A stretch of 64,000 bases of DNA from contig JAGTTO010000001.1 of assembly GCA_018223435.1 (NCBI GenBank), forward strand, positions 1,178,001 through 1,242,000, read 5' to 3'. Both the position numbers and the translations under genes were made by a program. The DNA comes from Lachnospiraceae bacterium Marseille-Q4251 (GTDB lineage Bacteria > Bacillota > Clostridia > Lachnospirales > Lachnospiraceae). A model generated the notes under the pieces. That model was not told the origin of the DNA, did no database searches, and was given only the letters and a program-made list of their open reading frames with translations. Shown piece after piece: positions 55,518 through 64,000 of the stretch (positions within the stretch are counted from its first letter, which is position 1; every line of letters starts with the position of its first letter).

Positions 55518-55588
55518 CTACATTCCCTCCTTCCCAAAAGGATGCTGCCGAAAAACGTTCAGCAGCACCCGAAAAGATATCTTTTTTA

Positions 55589-57928
55589 CTAGCATTCACC
55601 GGGCTTCGTTGTCATCAAGCGGTACAGCTTCGTGTTCTTCGGGAAACTGTTTTCAAATGGCACCAGATTTCCAGAACAGCGGATCAGACCTTTCCCTGCG
55701 CCTACATTGGTGATATAGGATAACTGGTTCTCGGAAATATTCAAAAGGGAGGCCAGTTCGTCCCGGTCTGTGGTCGCCTGGTTTAAAAGGATCAAAAACT
55801 CACTGTTTGCCAGCATCAGTCTTGCCGTATCCGACTTCAAAAGTTCCTCTACATTCTGCGTTAAACCTGTGACAAATCCATGGTATTTACGGATCCTCTT
55901 GTAGAGACGGTAGAAAAAATCTGCACTATACTGGTACCGGAACAACAGGTAAAACTCATCGGCAAAGATCCAGGTGGTCTTTCCTTTCTTCCAGTTCTGG
56001 ATCACCCGGTTGAAGATGCTGTCCAAGGTGACCAGCATTCCCAGGGGCATGAGCTGCTCTCCCAGTTCCCGGATATCATAGGCAATGATACGGTTCTTCG
56101 TATTTACATTGGTTTTCTGGGCGAAGGTATTTAGACTTCCGTTGATAAACAACTCCGAAGACAAGGCAAGCCCCCTGGCTTCCTCTTCCGGCTGGAGCAT
56201 GAGCTGTCGGTACAGATCTTTCAAGGTCGGCACTTCGCTTTTATAACCGCTTCGGATATATTCCCGGTACACATCTGCGGTACAGCGGTCCAGGATGGAT
56301 TTTTCCTTGGCGGACAGATTTCCTGCCCCTACTAACTGCTCAAACAAAGACAGGATAAATTCCGACTTCTCGATCAGCGGATTCTTGTCATTGCCATAGG
56401 CGGAGTCCATATCCAGTGCGTTCAGATGGGTATGGGACGTTGCAGAAATGGAGATCACTTCCCCATTCAGCGCTTCCACCAAAGAACCGAATTCCGACTC
56501 CGGATCTAAGATCAGGATGTCATCTTCCGTAGACAGGGCAAGGTCCACGATCTCTTCTTTTGCGGAGAAACTCTTTCCCGAACCGCTGACACCCAATCGG
56601 AAGGAGTTTCCATTCAATAACTTCCTCCGGTCTGCCACCAGCATATTTTTGCTCACCGCATTCTGCCCATAATAAATACCGCCCGGCTGCATGATCTCCT
56701 GAGTATGGAAGGGAATCAGCACTGCGGTGGATTCTGTTGTCAAGGTACGAAGGGCATTGATCTTGCGGATGCCATAAGGCAGTACCGTATTGAGTCCATC
56801 CACTTGCTGCCATTTCAAGGTTGCCATCTGACATAAATGCTTTCTTGCCACCGACAGGATGCTCTCCGTATCCGAATCCAACTGTTTCTTGCTGTCTGCC
56901 ATATGCACCATGGTGAGGATACCGAACATCATCCGCTGATCTCTGGTGGTCAGGTCATCCAGCATCTCTTTGGTTTCCTTCCTTTGCAGTTCCATATCAT
57001 AAGGCACAATGGCAGAAAAGTTATTGTTGGCATTCTGGCGTCTCTGCCAGTTGGTCACATTGGTCTCCACGCCAAGCAGAAGGTTCTGGATCTCACGCAC
57101 CGCTTCGTCTGTGGGTACCGGGAGGATATCGATGGACAGCATCAAGTCCCGGCTTAGATCGCACAGCTCCGAGATCATGTCATCCTTGACATAACTGGCA
57201 TAATCCTGCATATACAAAACCCGCCCGAACCGTTCATTGATCTTGAAGCAGTCTTTGGAAAATTCCATGGACTGGGGACAGATCCAGTCCTTAAAGCTGC
57301 TCCCCTTTTTGGCAAAAGCCTTCATATCGAAAGGAAAGCACTGGGGTTCATCTGCCCGGAAGAAATCCCGGAAGATCTGTAACCTCTGTTCCGCATCCAG
57401 TTCTTCCCCAATGGAGGACAGCTTGCTCAGATGGGTGATGATATCCGTTCCCACACGCGCAAAATAGGTTCTTGCCTCATCGATGTTCTTTTTATGGACA
57501 CTGACCGTCAGATACCGTTCCTGATAGATGCTGTTGTTGGTGCCACTGACCTTGGATAGCAGCATTTCGTTGTATTCCTTTCGGTATTCATCCAGCCCGT
57601 CCTCTTTCATCGGCAACAACAGAGAGGCTTCAAATTCTTCTTTATTGATCCTTCTGTTATTTAAAGTGATCTTTGCCGCCGCACCGGAATCTAAGGCATT
57701 TAACAGTTCACTGTAATCCAAGAACATTTCTGTCTTATCCTCTTTGCTTGCGATGGCATAGTTGATATCGGAAAACCGGAAGGTCTTGGAAAACTTTGTC
57801 CCAGACTGGAATACCCCATCCGGCCAGATCCGCTGGATCGGGATCGCCTGTTGGACAGACCTTGGGACTTTGAACTTCTCCCGATCCATTTTCAATGCCT
57901 GTTGTAAGGTTTTAATCAAACGCACCAC
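55589..57928 (-). CDS. VirB4-like conjugation ATPase
   Basis: 779-aa motor of the type IV secretion channel. Walker A is LGVSGSGKSFSAKEE and Walker B WIFADEFYLL; DLTTRDQRMMFG and GLTQNVEELL are further family traits. It overlaps prgI by 17 nt. The first codon is GTG at 57928, but TTG at 57919 is better spaced from GGAG. Complete in length. Confidence 0.93.
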   Translation of the reverse strand: MVRLIKTLQQALKMDREKFKVPRSVQQAIPIQRIWPDGVFQSGTKFSKTFRFSDINYAIASKEDKTEMFLDYSELLNALDSGAAAKITLNNRRINKEEFEASLLLPMKEDGLDEYRKEYNEMLLSKVSGTNNSIYQERYLTVSVHKKNIDEARTYFARVGTDIITHLSKLSSIGEELDAEQRLQIFRDFFRADEPQCFPFDMKAFAKKGSSFKDWICPQSMEFSKDCFKINERFGRVLYMQDYASYVKDDMISELCDLSRDLMLSIDILPVPTDEAVREIQNLLLGVETNVTNWQRRQNANNNFSAIVPYDMELQRKETKEMLDDLTTRDQRMMFGILTMVHMADSKKQLDSDTESILSVARKHLCQMATLKWQQVDGLNTVLPYGIRKINALRTLTTESTAVLIPFHTQEIMQPGGIYYGQNAVSKNMLVADRRKLLNGNSFRLGVSGSGKSFSAKEEIVDLALSTEDDILILDPESEFGSLVEALNGEVISISATSHTHLNALDMDSAYGNDKNPLIEKSEFILSLFEQLVGAGNLSAKEKSILDRCTADVYREYIRSGYKSEVPTLKDLYRQLMLQPEEEARGLALSSELFINGSLNTFAQKTNVNTKNRIIAYDIRELGEQLMPLGMLVTLDSIFNRVIQNWKKGKTTWIFADEFYLLFRYQYSADFFYRLYKRIRKYHGFVTGLTQNVEELLKSDTARLMLANSEFLILLNQATTDRDELASLLNISENQLSYITNVGAGKGLIRCSGNLVPFENSFPKNTKLYRLMTTKPGEC

Positions 57929-58358
57929 TCCTTCCCGTTTTCTTTTTCTGTTTCATCCGTTTCTTCCTTGCCCGCTGTTCTCTTTTTTTCATAAGGGCTG
58001 CGCCATCCCCCTGGCTCTTTTCTCCCAAAACCAGCGTTTCTTCCATGCAGGCATGGTACAGATCTTCACTTTGAAACAGCAGGCGCTTGGGGTATAAAAA
58101 TTCGGACTTGATATACGCCCAGGCAAACTGCTCCGCATTCATGCCATGGTACTGGAAGAAACCACAGGCTGCGAATGGGGCAGCCCCTAAGATGCACAGC
58201 CACCCGGTCATTTCCTGTCCCACATACTTTCCCAGGCCAAAATAAATCCCTACCGCCACAGCGATGGCAAGCAGGGAGAAAATACACTGCCGCAGGTTCA
58301 GTCCCATAAACATGGATTCCTGATAGTTGCGGATCTCTTTATTCATTTTTACTTCCAT
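57912..58358 (-). CDS. PrgI-family membrane protein (VirB3-like)
   Basis: 148 aa with two helices (LRQCIFSLLAIAVAVGIYFG and GWLCILGAAPFAACGFF) and a basic C-terminus ending in a KKR-rich stretch. PrgI/TcpE proteins recruit VirB4 to the membrane, consistent with the overlapping gene order. An internal ATG at 58346 is an alternative start. Confidence 0.88.
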   Translation of the reverse strand: MEVKMNKEIRNYQESMFMGLNLRQCIFSLLAIAVAVGIYFGLGKYVGQEMTGWLCILGAAPFAACGFFQYHGMNAEQFAWAYIKSEFLYPKRLLFQSEDLYHACMEETLVLGEKSQGDGAALMKKREQRARKKRMKQKKKTGRSGAFD

Positions 58359-58394
58359 ATACTTCTATCTCTCTTTCTTTTATTTGTTTTGTTC

Positions 58395-59234
58395 CTACAA
58401 TCCCATCATTTCTTTTACGATCCGGTCAGATGCTTTCACCGCACCCACCAGCACCAGCAGGTTGAACACCAATTCCCCTACATAGTTCCACACAATGGTC
58501 ACTGCACTTAAGGACGTATCCCCAATGGCCGGCGGACTGGCAGAATAGACGGAGAAAATGATACAGGCCAGTGCAATGATCGCCCCTTCCAGACACACCC
58601 CTGCATAGGACTTGATGAAGTTCTTTCCCACCGACTGGGAGGGTTCTCCCGCAAAGGTGGAAATGGGGATGGGCGCAATGGCAGTATACATGTACAGCTT
58701 GAACATCCTTCCATATACCGTAAGGATCATGATAAAAGACAGCACTGTGATCAAAAGGCTTCCCAGCAGCGTCACGATCCACAAGGGGATGGATTCCAGC
58801 ATCCCTACCGCTTCGATCTTTTCCACGATCTCTGCCGGAAGCTCTGTCACACCCCCGTCTGCCATTCCCGACTGTGCCATGATGGTCGATACGATCCCCT
58901 GTACAATGGAAAACAGGGCGGTCATCAATTCCATGCCATACATGATGGCGCCTTGTGCCAGTGCAAACCGGATAAAGGCTTTGAGGGCATGTTCCGGCTT
59001 TTTCATGTCTGTAAAGCTGCCACAGGTCTTGACGATCCCGGCTGCAAAAAACAGTACCAAAAGTCCATACCCAATGGCAGTCAGCGCCCCGTTGATCCCG
59101 GTGATGACACTCCAGATCGTCCCGCCCTTAAAGGATTCCGGGCTTTGGGTAAGGAGCGTCCAGATTTCTGCCAGCTTCTCATTCCAGGTGTTCAGTGCAG
59201 AGTTTAAGTTCTGCACGATCCAGTTATCACTCAA
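58395..59234 (-). CDS. VirB6/TrbL-like channel protein
   Basis: 279-aa polytopic membrane protein (about six helices). Starts with TTG after AAGGAGGTG. The segment YGRMFKLYMYTAIAPIPIST is typical of VirB6-like components that form the inner-membrane pore. Between Maff2-like and PrgI genes, as in other clostridial elements. Confidence 0.88.
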   Translation of the reverse strand: MSDNWIVQNLNSALNTWNEKLAEIWTLLTQSPESFKGGTIWSVITGINGALTAIGYGLLVLFFAAGIVKTCGSFTDMKKPEHALKAFIRFALAQGAIMYGMELMTALFSIVQGIVSTIMAQSGMADGGVTELPAEIVEKIEAVGMLESIPLWIVTLLGSLLITVLSFIMILTVYGRMFKLYMYTAIAPIPISTFAGEPSQSVGKNFIKSYAGVCLEGAIIALACIIFSVYSASPPAIGDTSLSAVTIVWNYVGELVFNLLVLVGAVKASDRIVKEMMGL

Positions 59235-59297
59235 ACAGTCTCACCTCCTTTGCCGGGGCAGGAAGATGTCCTCCCTGCCCGCTTCTGTCTCTTCCCG

Positions 59298-59666
59298 CTA
59301 CCCAACGATCAGATCCAGGATCTCTTTTGCAAAGGTGATGATGACACCGCCTGCCAGCGTCAGAAACCCGTTGGCTCTCTGGCTGGGATCATGGCTCTTT
59401 AAGCTCAAACCTACCTGCACCACACCAAATCCCAGTAAGATCAAGCCGATAGCTCGGATCAGGGAGAAGATAAAGGTGGACAGGTTATTGATGACTGACA
59501 GGGGATCTCCAGCTGCAAGCACCGGGATGCCTCCTACCGTCATAAACAGCACCAGCGCTGCATACGCAGCAAGGGTACGCTTTGGTCCTCTGCCCATAGG
59601 CATCGGTGCAGTGGCATGGTTTGTTGTCTGTCTCTTTTTCATTTCATTTCTTTTCTTCAATGGCAT
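59298..59666 (-). CDS. Maff2/VirB2-like small membrane protein
   Basis: 122 aa. A first helix (AAYALVLFMTVGGIPVL AA-like region) suggests a signal, and a second part (SVINNLSTFIFSLIRAIGLI, then GFGVVQVGLSLKSHDPSQRA) is the Maff2-type segment. It likely forms the pilin-like or channel subunit. The start is uncertain: ATG at 59666 has GGAGGA almost adjacent, and a TTG at 59678 overlaps the virD4 stop. Confidence 0.75.
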   Translation of the reverse strand: MPLKKRNEMKKRQTTNHATAPMPMGRGPKRTLAAYAALVLFMTVGGIPVLAAGDPLSVINNLSTFIFSLIRAIGLILLGFGVVQVGLSLKSHDPSQRANGFLTLAGGVIITFAKEILDLIVG

Positions 59667-59674
59667 TCCTCCAA

Positions 59675-61423
59675 TCAAAAAGACTGCTCCCTGCCGAGGA
59701 TCTCCTCAGCTGAGAGCAGTTCATAATCATCCAGTCTCCTGGTATCAATGGTTACATCTTCATGGGACAGGGGAGCCTTCGCATAATCATAAGGCGGCGC
59801 CCCTCCGTCCTCCGTATATTTCACATTCACATGTTTATGCAGATCATATTTCTCATCCAGAATGGGGCGTTCCCCACGCACCAGAAGCACTGCCTTCCGG
59901 TTATCTAAAAGGCGTACTTCATCGGGGGTTAAAAGTTCCCTTCCGGACTGCTGGAAATTCACAGAATAGCTTCCACTCCTTCCCTTGGTCTGCCCATAGG
60001 TATTGGTATCCAGTGTTTCTTTCCCCAATAGTTCCGAGACATATTTATGCCCTTCTTTTTCATTGCCGCCCAGATATAAAAATTCATCGCAATTCCCTAT
60101 GAGACTTTCCCAACTATCCTTAAACAAGGCTTTCATCTGCGCAATGTTCTGGATGATGATGCTGCAGGAAATTGCGCGCGACCTCATGGTTGCCAGAAGC
60201 TTGTCAAAATCATCCGGCAGCGCCACGTTTGGCCACTCATCCATGATGCAGTGTACCGGGATAGGAAGTTTTCCATGGTATTTCCGGTCCGCCACATAGT
60301 AAAGGGTTTGAAAGAGGTTACTATAAATCATGCCCACCAGATAATTGAGGCTGGTATCCGCATCCGGGATACAGCAAAACAGCGCCACCTTTTTCTCCCC
60401 GATGCTGTAAAGATCCAGTTCATCGGTACAGGTCAGATTGGCGATCTGTTTTAAATTGAACGCAGCCAGACGGACGCCTACGGAGATCAGGATGGACTTT
60501 GCGGTCTTTCCTGCCGCCTGCTTGTAAATGGCATACTGCTTGACTGCAATGCTTTCCGGATTGCGCATCTCCAAACGTTCAAACAGGATATCCAGCGGAG
60601 ACTGGTATTCCTCATCGTCCTCTTTCACCTGGGCAGAACCTAACATTTCCATGATTATGGAGAAGTTCTGTTCCTCCGGCGGCGCTTCATGCAGAAGATA
60701 CAGCATGAGCGCCTGCAGCAAGGCAGTCTCACTTTTCTCCCAAAACGGATCTGAACTCTGCGCCCCCTTCGGGGTAGTATTTCGGATCAGGTTATTGATG
60801 AGCTTTAACACATCCTTATCATCCCGCACATAGGCAAAGGGATTGTAGCAAAAAGATGTCTCCGGATTGATCAGGTCAAACACCCGGACTTCATATCCTT
60901 CCCTCTCCAGCAGTCCTCCGGTTTTCCGAAGAAGCTCTCCCTTAGGATCGGTGACCACCATGGAACAGTTGCACTGCATGATGTTGACGACGGCGTATGC
61001 CCGGCTTTTTCCCGCACCGGAACCGCCCACCACCAAAACATTTAAGTTTCGTTTGTGCTGATAGCAGTCCAATCCCATGCGGAAGTTCTGGGTTAAAATG
61101 AGATTCTGGGTGTACCGCTTGTCCCGGTAACGCTTGCAGATGGAAGCTGCATCGCCCCATTTGGCAGAGCCATGCTCCACCCCTCTTCGATAATTTCTCT
61201 TCTGGGAATAATAAATACCGATGCCTAACACATAGGCGATTGTGAATGTGAACATACACCGCAGCGTGTACGGTGTATAAGAAATAGAAAAAGGCTGATC
61301 CAGTTTTTCGGTCAGCACTTGTAAGATCTGTAACAGATTGGTATCCGGTTTTATGGCACAGGCAGTGATGGCGCCTGCCCACCAGACAACGGGCAGAAAC
61401 AGCAGCCACACCCAAAGGTCCAC
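59675..61423 (-). CDS. VirD4-like coupling protein
   Basis: 582-aa conjugative coupling ATPase delivering DNA-relaxase to the channel. Two N-terminal helices are followed by Walker A VVGGSGAGKSRAYAV and Walker B VHCIMDEWPNVALP; SIIIQNIAQMKALFKDSWES is a family stretch. The start is GTG at 61423 with AGAGG rather far upstream. Full-length. Confidence 0.93.
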   Translation of the reverse strand: MDLWVWLLFLPVVWWAGAITACAIKPDTNLLQILQVLTEKLDQPFSISYTPYTLRCMFTFTIAYVLGIGIYYSQKRNYRRGVEHGSAKWGDAASICKRYRDKRYTQNLILTQNFRMGLDCYQHKRNLNVLVVGGSGAGKSRAYAVVNIMQCNCSMVVTDPKGELLRKTGGLLEREGYEVRVFDLINPETSFCYNPFAYVRDDKDVLKLINNLIRNTTPKGAQSSDPFWEKSETALLQALMLYLLHEAPPEEQNFSIIMEMLGSAQVKEDDEEYQSPLDILFERLEMRNPESIAVKQYAIYKQAAGKTAKSILISVGVRLAAFNLKQIANLTCTDELDLYSIGEKKVALFCCIPDADTSLNYLVGMIYSNLFQTLYYVADRKYHGKLPIPVHCIMDEWPNVALPDDFDKLLATMRSRAISCSIIIQNIAQMKALFKDSWESLIGNCDEFLYLGGNEKEGHKYVSELLGKETLDTNTYGQTKGRSGSYSVNFQQSGRELLTPDEVRLLDNRKAVLLVRGERPILDEKYDLHKHVNVKYTEDGGAPPYDYAKAPLSHEDVTIDTRRLDDYELLSAEEILGREQSF

Positions 61424-61434
61424 ACGTTTCCATG

Positions 61435-61713
61435 CTACCTCTGCCGGCTTCTCTCCTTCTTCGCTTTTTCACTCTTTGGCACTTCGTTTGCTGGTCCGTC
61501 TATCCTATGAAAAGAATCCTCTCCGGGGATCAAGGCAAGGCTTCGCCCATTCTCCCAATGCATGTGAATCTGCCCGGCATCATCAATATATGCTACCGTT
61601 CCTTGTAATCCCGGCGGCATCCCCGGCTCGTCCATAAAGTCCAGGCAGAGCCTTGTTCCTTTCGGATACCGCTTTCGTAATTGTTCCACTTGTTTTTGAT
61701 CGTATATACTCAT
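61435..61713 (-). CDS. DUF4314 protein
   Basis: 92-aa protein with the DUF4314 pattern (RYPKGTRLCLDFMDEPGMPP, then GQIHMHWENGRSLALIPGED). A small barrel domain of conjugative elements, role unknown. ATG at 61713 has GGGAGGG 6 nt upstream; an adjacent ATG at 61719 is too close. Confidence 0.85.
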   Translation of the reverse strand: MSIYDQKQVEQLRKRYPKGTRLCLDFMDEPGMPPGLQGTVAYIDDAGQIHMHWENGRSLALIPGEDSFHRIDGPANEVPKSEKAKKERSRQR

Positions 61714-61731
61714 AGACATCCCTCCCTTCTG

Positions 61732-62043
61732 TTACCAGAAGAAGCGCCTGCTGGTGTGTGGTTTCATGACCTTTAAGATCACGCTGTCAATGCCGTCGCT
61801 GTACCTGCCCATGGCAAGATACTTGTCCCGCAGCCGGTTGAGGGCATTGCGAAGTTCCCGCTGTTCCTCACTTGTAATGGGAAGCCTTTTCTCGGAAAGC
61901 TCATAGGCTCGGACTTTCTGCAGCATGGCTTCTGTCTCTGGGTGAACCGTTCCCCTTTGGCTCTGAGCTACCAGCTCATCTTTGAGTGCCACCACAAACA
62001 TATTTTTCATGATGTTATCCGTTTTTAAATAGTAATCTGCCAT
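61732..62043 (-). CDS. Small helical conjugative-element protein
   Basis: 103 aa, starting MADYYLKTDNIMKNMFVVAL; mostly helical and charged. GGAGGGAACGGGG precedes the ATG. Family not recognised; its position between LtrC-like and DUF4314 genes is typical for such modules. Confidence 0.7.
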   Translation of the reverse strand: MADYYLKTDNIMKNMFVVALKDELVAQSQRGTVHPETEAMLQKVRAYELSEKRLPITSEEQRELRNALNRLRDKYLAMGRYSDGIDSVILKVMKPHTSRRFFW

Positions 62044-62128
62044 CCCCGTTCCCTCCTATCTTTGTTACACCCAACATACCACAAGAACCCTGCAATAGCT
62101 ATCCCAACGGCGGAACTTTTTTAAGAAC

Positions 62129-63079
62129 CTATCGCTCCGGCTGCTTCTCTTTTTTCTCCTTCTTCAGTGTCTGCTTTGGCGGTTCCTCAAAGGAAAAATC
62201 ATCCTTAGCAAAAGCCTGTTCCTGTTCCCCGAAGTTCCGTTCCATATGGTTGCGGATGGTATAGGCTGCCTGCCGCACATCATTTAAAAAGCCACGCAGT
62301 TCTTGGGAATCTTTCTGCCCATTCGCCTGCATTTCTGCCACTTTTCCAAACTGGAAGCCGGACACGTCCGCCCCATACCGCTTGCCTACCACATAGGCTG
62401 CACAATAGGCTTGTGCATTCACTTTCTTTCTCATATAATTTCCATCATGCTGATCCAGGGCGGCACAGGCCAGTTCCCGGTTCACTGCATGGAATGTTGT
62501 ATTCGCCTCCATTCCGTTTCGCACATAGACGGTACGCTGTTTCGGGATATACTGTGCCGGAATGCCCTCCGGCAGATTGTCTGCGATCTGCATCCGCACT
62601 GGCTGATCCTTTAAGACTGCATGGATCAGTTCTTCCATGGAACGCTGTGGACGTTCCTCCAGCGGTTTTCCACTCATCTGGCTGATGTCAAATCCTTTAC
62701 CGATGGCATAGCCTGTCCGCATCTCCCCATCTTTTTCATATTCCGTACTGACCATATAGGTGTAGCCATGCACCCCGGATTTCGGAGAACGGTGTTCTTT
62801 TTTCCAGTAATCATAGGATTTTACCACCGTTGCCTCTGGATTCTGTCCGTAGATGAGCAGAAGGTTGGGTGTTTTCTGCGTATTGCACTGCGCCATAAAA
62901 TCTAAAAATCCCTTTAAAGAATCCCCGTTTTGGAACACCGCCTGTGCCTGGGCATCTACCTCTGCCCACACCTCTTCCCTCTGCTGTTTTTTCATGGCTG
63001 CATATTCTTCTTTTGATAACTGCTGTTGTGGAGTTTTTTCTTCCCCTGCCCCACCAGGGATCATGTTCGTTAAATCCAT
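62129..63079 (-). CDS. ArdC/LtrC-like protein
   Basis: 316 aa. The N-terminal half shows the ArdC/LtrC pattern (FLDFMAQCNTQKTPNLLLIY, then KSYDYWKKEHRSPKSGVHGY); the second half has residues like a degenerate metallopeptidase region (HAVNRELACAALDQHD). ArdC proteins bind ssDNA and protect incoming DNA from restriction. Directly follows pcfB by 4 nt. Confidence 0.8.
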   Translation of the reverse strand: MDLTNMIPGGAGEEKTPQQQLSKEEYAAMKKQQREEVWAEVDAQAQAVFQNGDSLKGFLDFMAQCNTQKTPNLLLIYGQNPEATVVKSYDYWKKEHRSPKSGVHGYTYMVSTEYEKDGEMRTGYAIGKGFDISQMSGKPLEERPQRSMEELIHAVLKDQPVRMQIADNLPEGIPAQYIPKQRTVYVRNGMEANTTFHAVNRELACAALDQHDGNYMRKKVNAQAYCAAYVVGKRYGADVSGFQFGKVAEMQANGQKDSQELRGFLNDVRQAAYTIRNHMERNFGEQEQAFAKDDFSFEEPPKQTLKKEKKEKQPER

Positions 63080-63083
63080 AGCC

Positions 63084-63887
63084 TTACCTGCCTTTCACTT
63101 TCTTCTGTTTCTTTCTCTGCTGATTTCTCGGTTTTCTCCGGCTCTGCTGTTGCTTCTGCCGCTGTTTCTGTTCCGTTTCAATCTTTTTTAATTCCTGCCG
63201 GACAGATGGTTTCTCCCCTTTCCAGCTAGTTTCCTGCCCGGAAAAAGAACCGCTGCTGTGCGAGGAAGGTCCGGACAGATTCCCTGCCTTCTCCGCCTGG
63301 GTAAAATTTCCCTCCGAAGGAGAGACTTCCCCTACATCAAACAGATGCTCTTCTTCATCCAGTTCAAACTCAATGGTCCCTTCCGGCAGCACCACCTTTT
63401 CGGTCTTTACCGGAAGTTCTTCTTTTGCTTCGGTTTTCTCGGTAAACTCTGCATCGATCACACGCTCTCCTTCCCGGACTGACGCTTGTTCCACAACCGC
63501 TTCCCCGGCTTCGGATTTTACAAAGTCCAGATTCATCTTATCCAGCACCCGGTTCACCTTTGCCGCATCATCGGCAAACACCATGATCTCGGAAAACTGG
63601 GGGTTCTTCTTATCCCGGATGACCACATACAAAAGTCCCCTGGATTTGGCTTCCCCTGCAAACTCCCGCAGCCTGTCATGGGGAATGGTGAAAAATTTCA
63701 TTGCCCGCTGTTCCTTTAACATCCGAAGCAGGTTGGTCTTTCCCCTGGTCTTTTTCTGGTCCTTCATTACTGCAACGATCAGCACCGCCAGATTCTTTGC
63801 AATGCTCCCGCTGATCCGTAAGGTATGTTCCATGCCTTCCATGGAATACCGGACGATCTGATCTGCCGCATCACCACCATAGTTCAT
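63084..63887 (-). CDS. PcfB family (DUF3801) protein
   Basis: 267 aa. The PcfB domain spans about 1-140 (SGSIAKNLAVLIVAVMKDQK, then GLLYVVIRDKKNPQFSEIMV). A disordered, then Lys/Gln-rich tail follows. In pCF10, PcfB/PcfC/PcfG-type proteins handle substrate recognition by the coupling protein. AAGGAGGTGAG precedes the ATG. Confidence 0.88.
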   Translation of the reverse strand: MNYGGDAADQIVRYSMEGMEHTLRISGSIAKNLAVLIVAVMKDQKKTRGKTNLLRMLKEQRAMKFFTIPHDRLREFAGEAKSRGLLYVVIRDKKNPQFSEIMVFADDAAKVNRVLDKMNLDFVKSEAGEAVVEQASVREGERVIDAEFTEKTEAKEELPVKTEKVVLPEGTIEFELDEEEHLFDVGEVSPSEGNFTQAEKAGNLSGPSSHSSGSFSGQETSWKGEKPSVRQELKKIETEQKQRQKQQQSRRKPRNQQRKKQKKVKGR

Positions 63888-63901
63888 ACGCTCTCACCTC
63901 C

Positions 63902-64000
63902 TTACCGCTTCCGTTCTTCTTCCCTTCGCTGTTTCCCGGACGATTCCTGTACCTGCTCTTGTTCCTTTGCCCGTTTTAACCTCTCTTCCATCTCTTTCGA
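63902..64000 (-). CDS. C-terminal end of an upstream gene, partial
   Basis: 33 codons ending in REEERKR-stop, highly charged and helical. By position it is likely the C-terminus of the module's relaxase or another large transfer protein. Only the tail is visible, so the product cannot be assigned. Confidence 0.6.
   Translation of the reverse strand, partial: SKEMEERLKRAKEQEQVQESSGKQRREEERKR

Noticed and set aside
58612..60102. Plus-strand open frame of 496 codons
   Set aside because: Antisense across three conjugation genes with strong motifs on the minus strand.

Overview
The window reads as a low-to-mid GC Firmicutes chromosome, most likely a Lachnospiraceae gut anaerobe. The support is a PPi-type phosphofructokinase, a T-box-controlled short-form ProS, DUF1002 and secreted FKBP/trigger-factor-like proteins with long E/T/S/A-rich tails, strong AGGAGG ribosome binding sites, and conjugative modules typical of clostridial integrative elements. 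Genus cannot be fixed from sequence alone.

Backbone, about 1-22440. Branched-chain amino-acid ABC transporter genes (livH partial, livK) are followed by pfp, proS with its T-box leader, a GNAT-GH13 fusion, a secreted FKBP/trigger-factor-like foldase and a polysaccharide deacetylase. Next come a membrane-anchored Lys-rich protein, DUF1934-murI, a YigZ-family protein and a class A penicillin-binding protein with a long structured leader. A BAHD-like acyltransferase/esterase pair, a DUF1002 protein and a MATE exporter complete it. Several genes act in the envelope (murI, PBP, deacetylase, foldase). A 34-nt hairpin core occurs twice, next to the foldase and in the PBP leader.

Mosaic mobile island, about 22440-64000 and running off the right edge. 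(a) 22440-26990: a frameshifted IS91/IS801-like transposase, then an FtsX-type permease whose partner ATPase is cut in the middle. (b) 26987-33285: a stand-alone KAP P-loop NTPase beside an operon of three different tyrosine recombinases plus a TnpC-like HTH protein (Tn554/RIT-like). (c) 33419-36397: a DinG-like helicase and a small sigma factor flanking 573 nt of apparently non-coding DNA. (d) 36966-41083: two two-component systems. One response regulator has been fused by deletion to the front half of a lantibiotic-immunity-type ABC ATPase and sits behind four direct repeats at 11-bp pitch. (e) 41359-51304: wreckage of a Tn1549-like element (primase start, serine-recombinase start, shortened relaxase, MobC, XRE regulators, sigma and RepA fragments). 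It carries resistance cargo: a Cfr/RlmN-like radical SAM methyltransferase behind a leader-peptide attenuator, and an ANT(6)-type aminoglycoside adenylyltransferase. (f) 51671-52498: two small accessory genes. (g) 52639-64000: a second, apparently intact type IV secretion module on the minus strand (PcfB, ArdC/LtrC-like, DUF4314, VirD4, Maff2/VirC2-like, VirB6/TrbL, PrgI, VirB4, coiled-coil protein, lysozyme-CHAP hydrolase).

The most notable points are the ABC-response-regulator chimera with its operator, the attenuator-controlled Cfr-like cassette, the KAP NTPase beside a recombinase trio, a perfect 25-bp-arm inverted repeat with further hairpins, and the long non-coding stretch inside the conjugative element.
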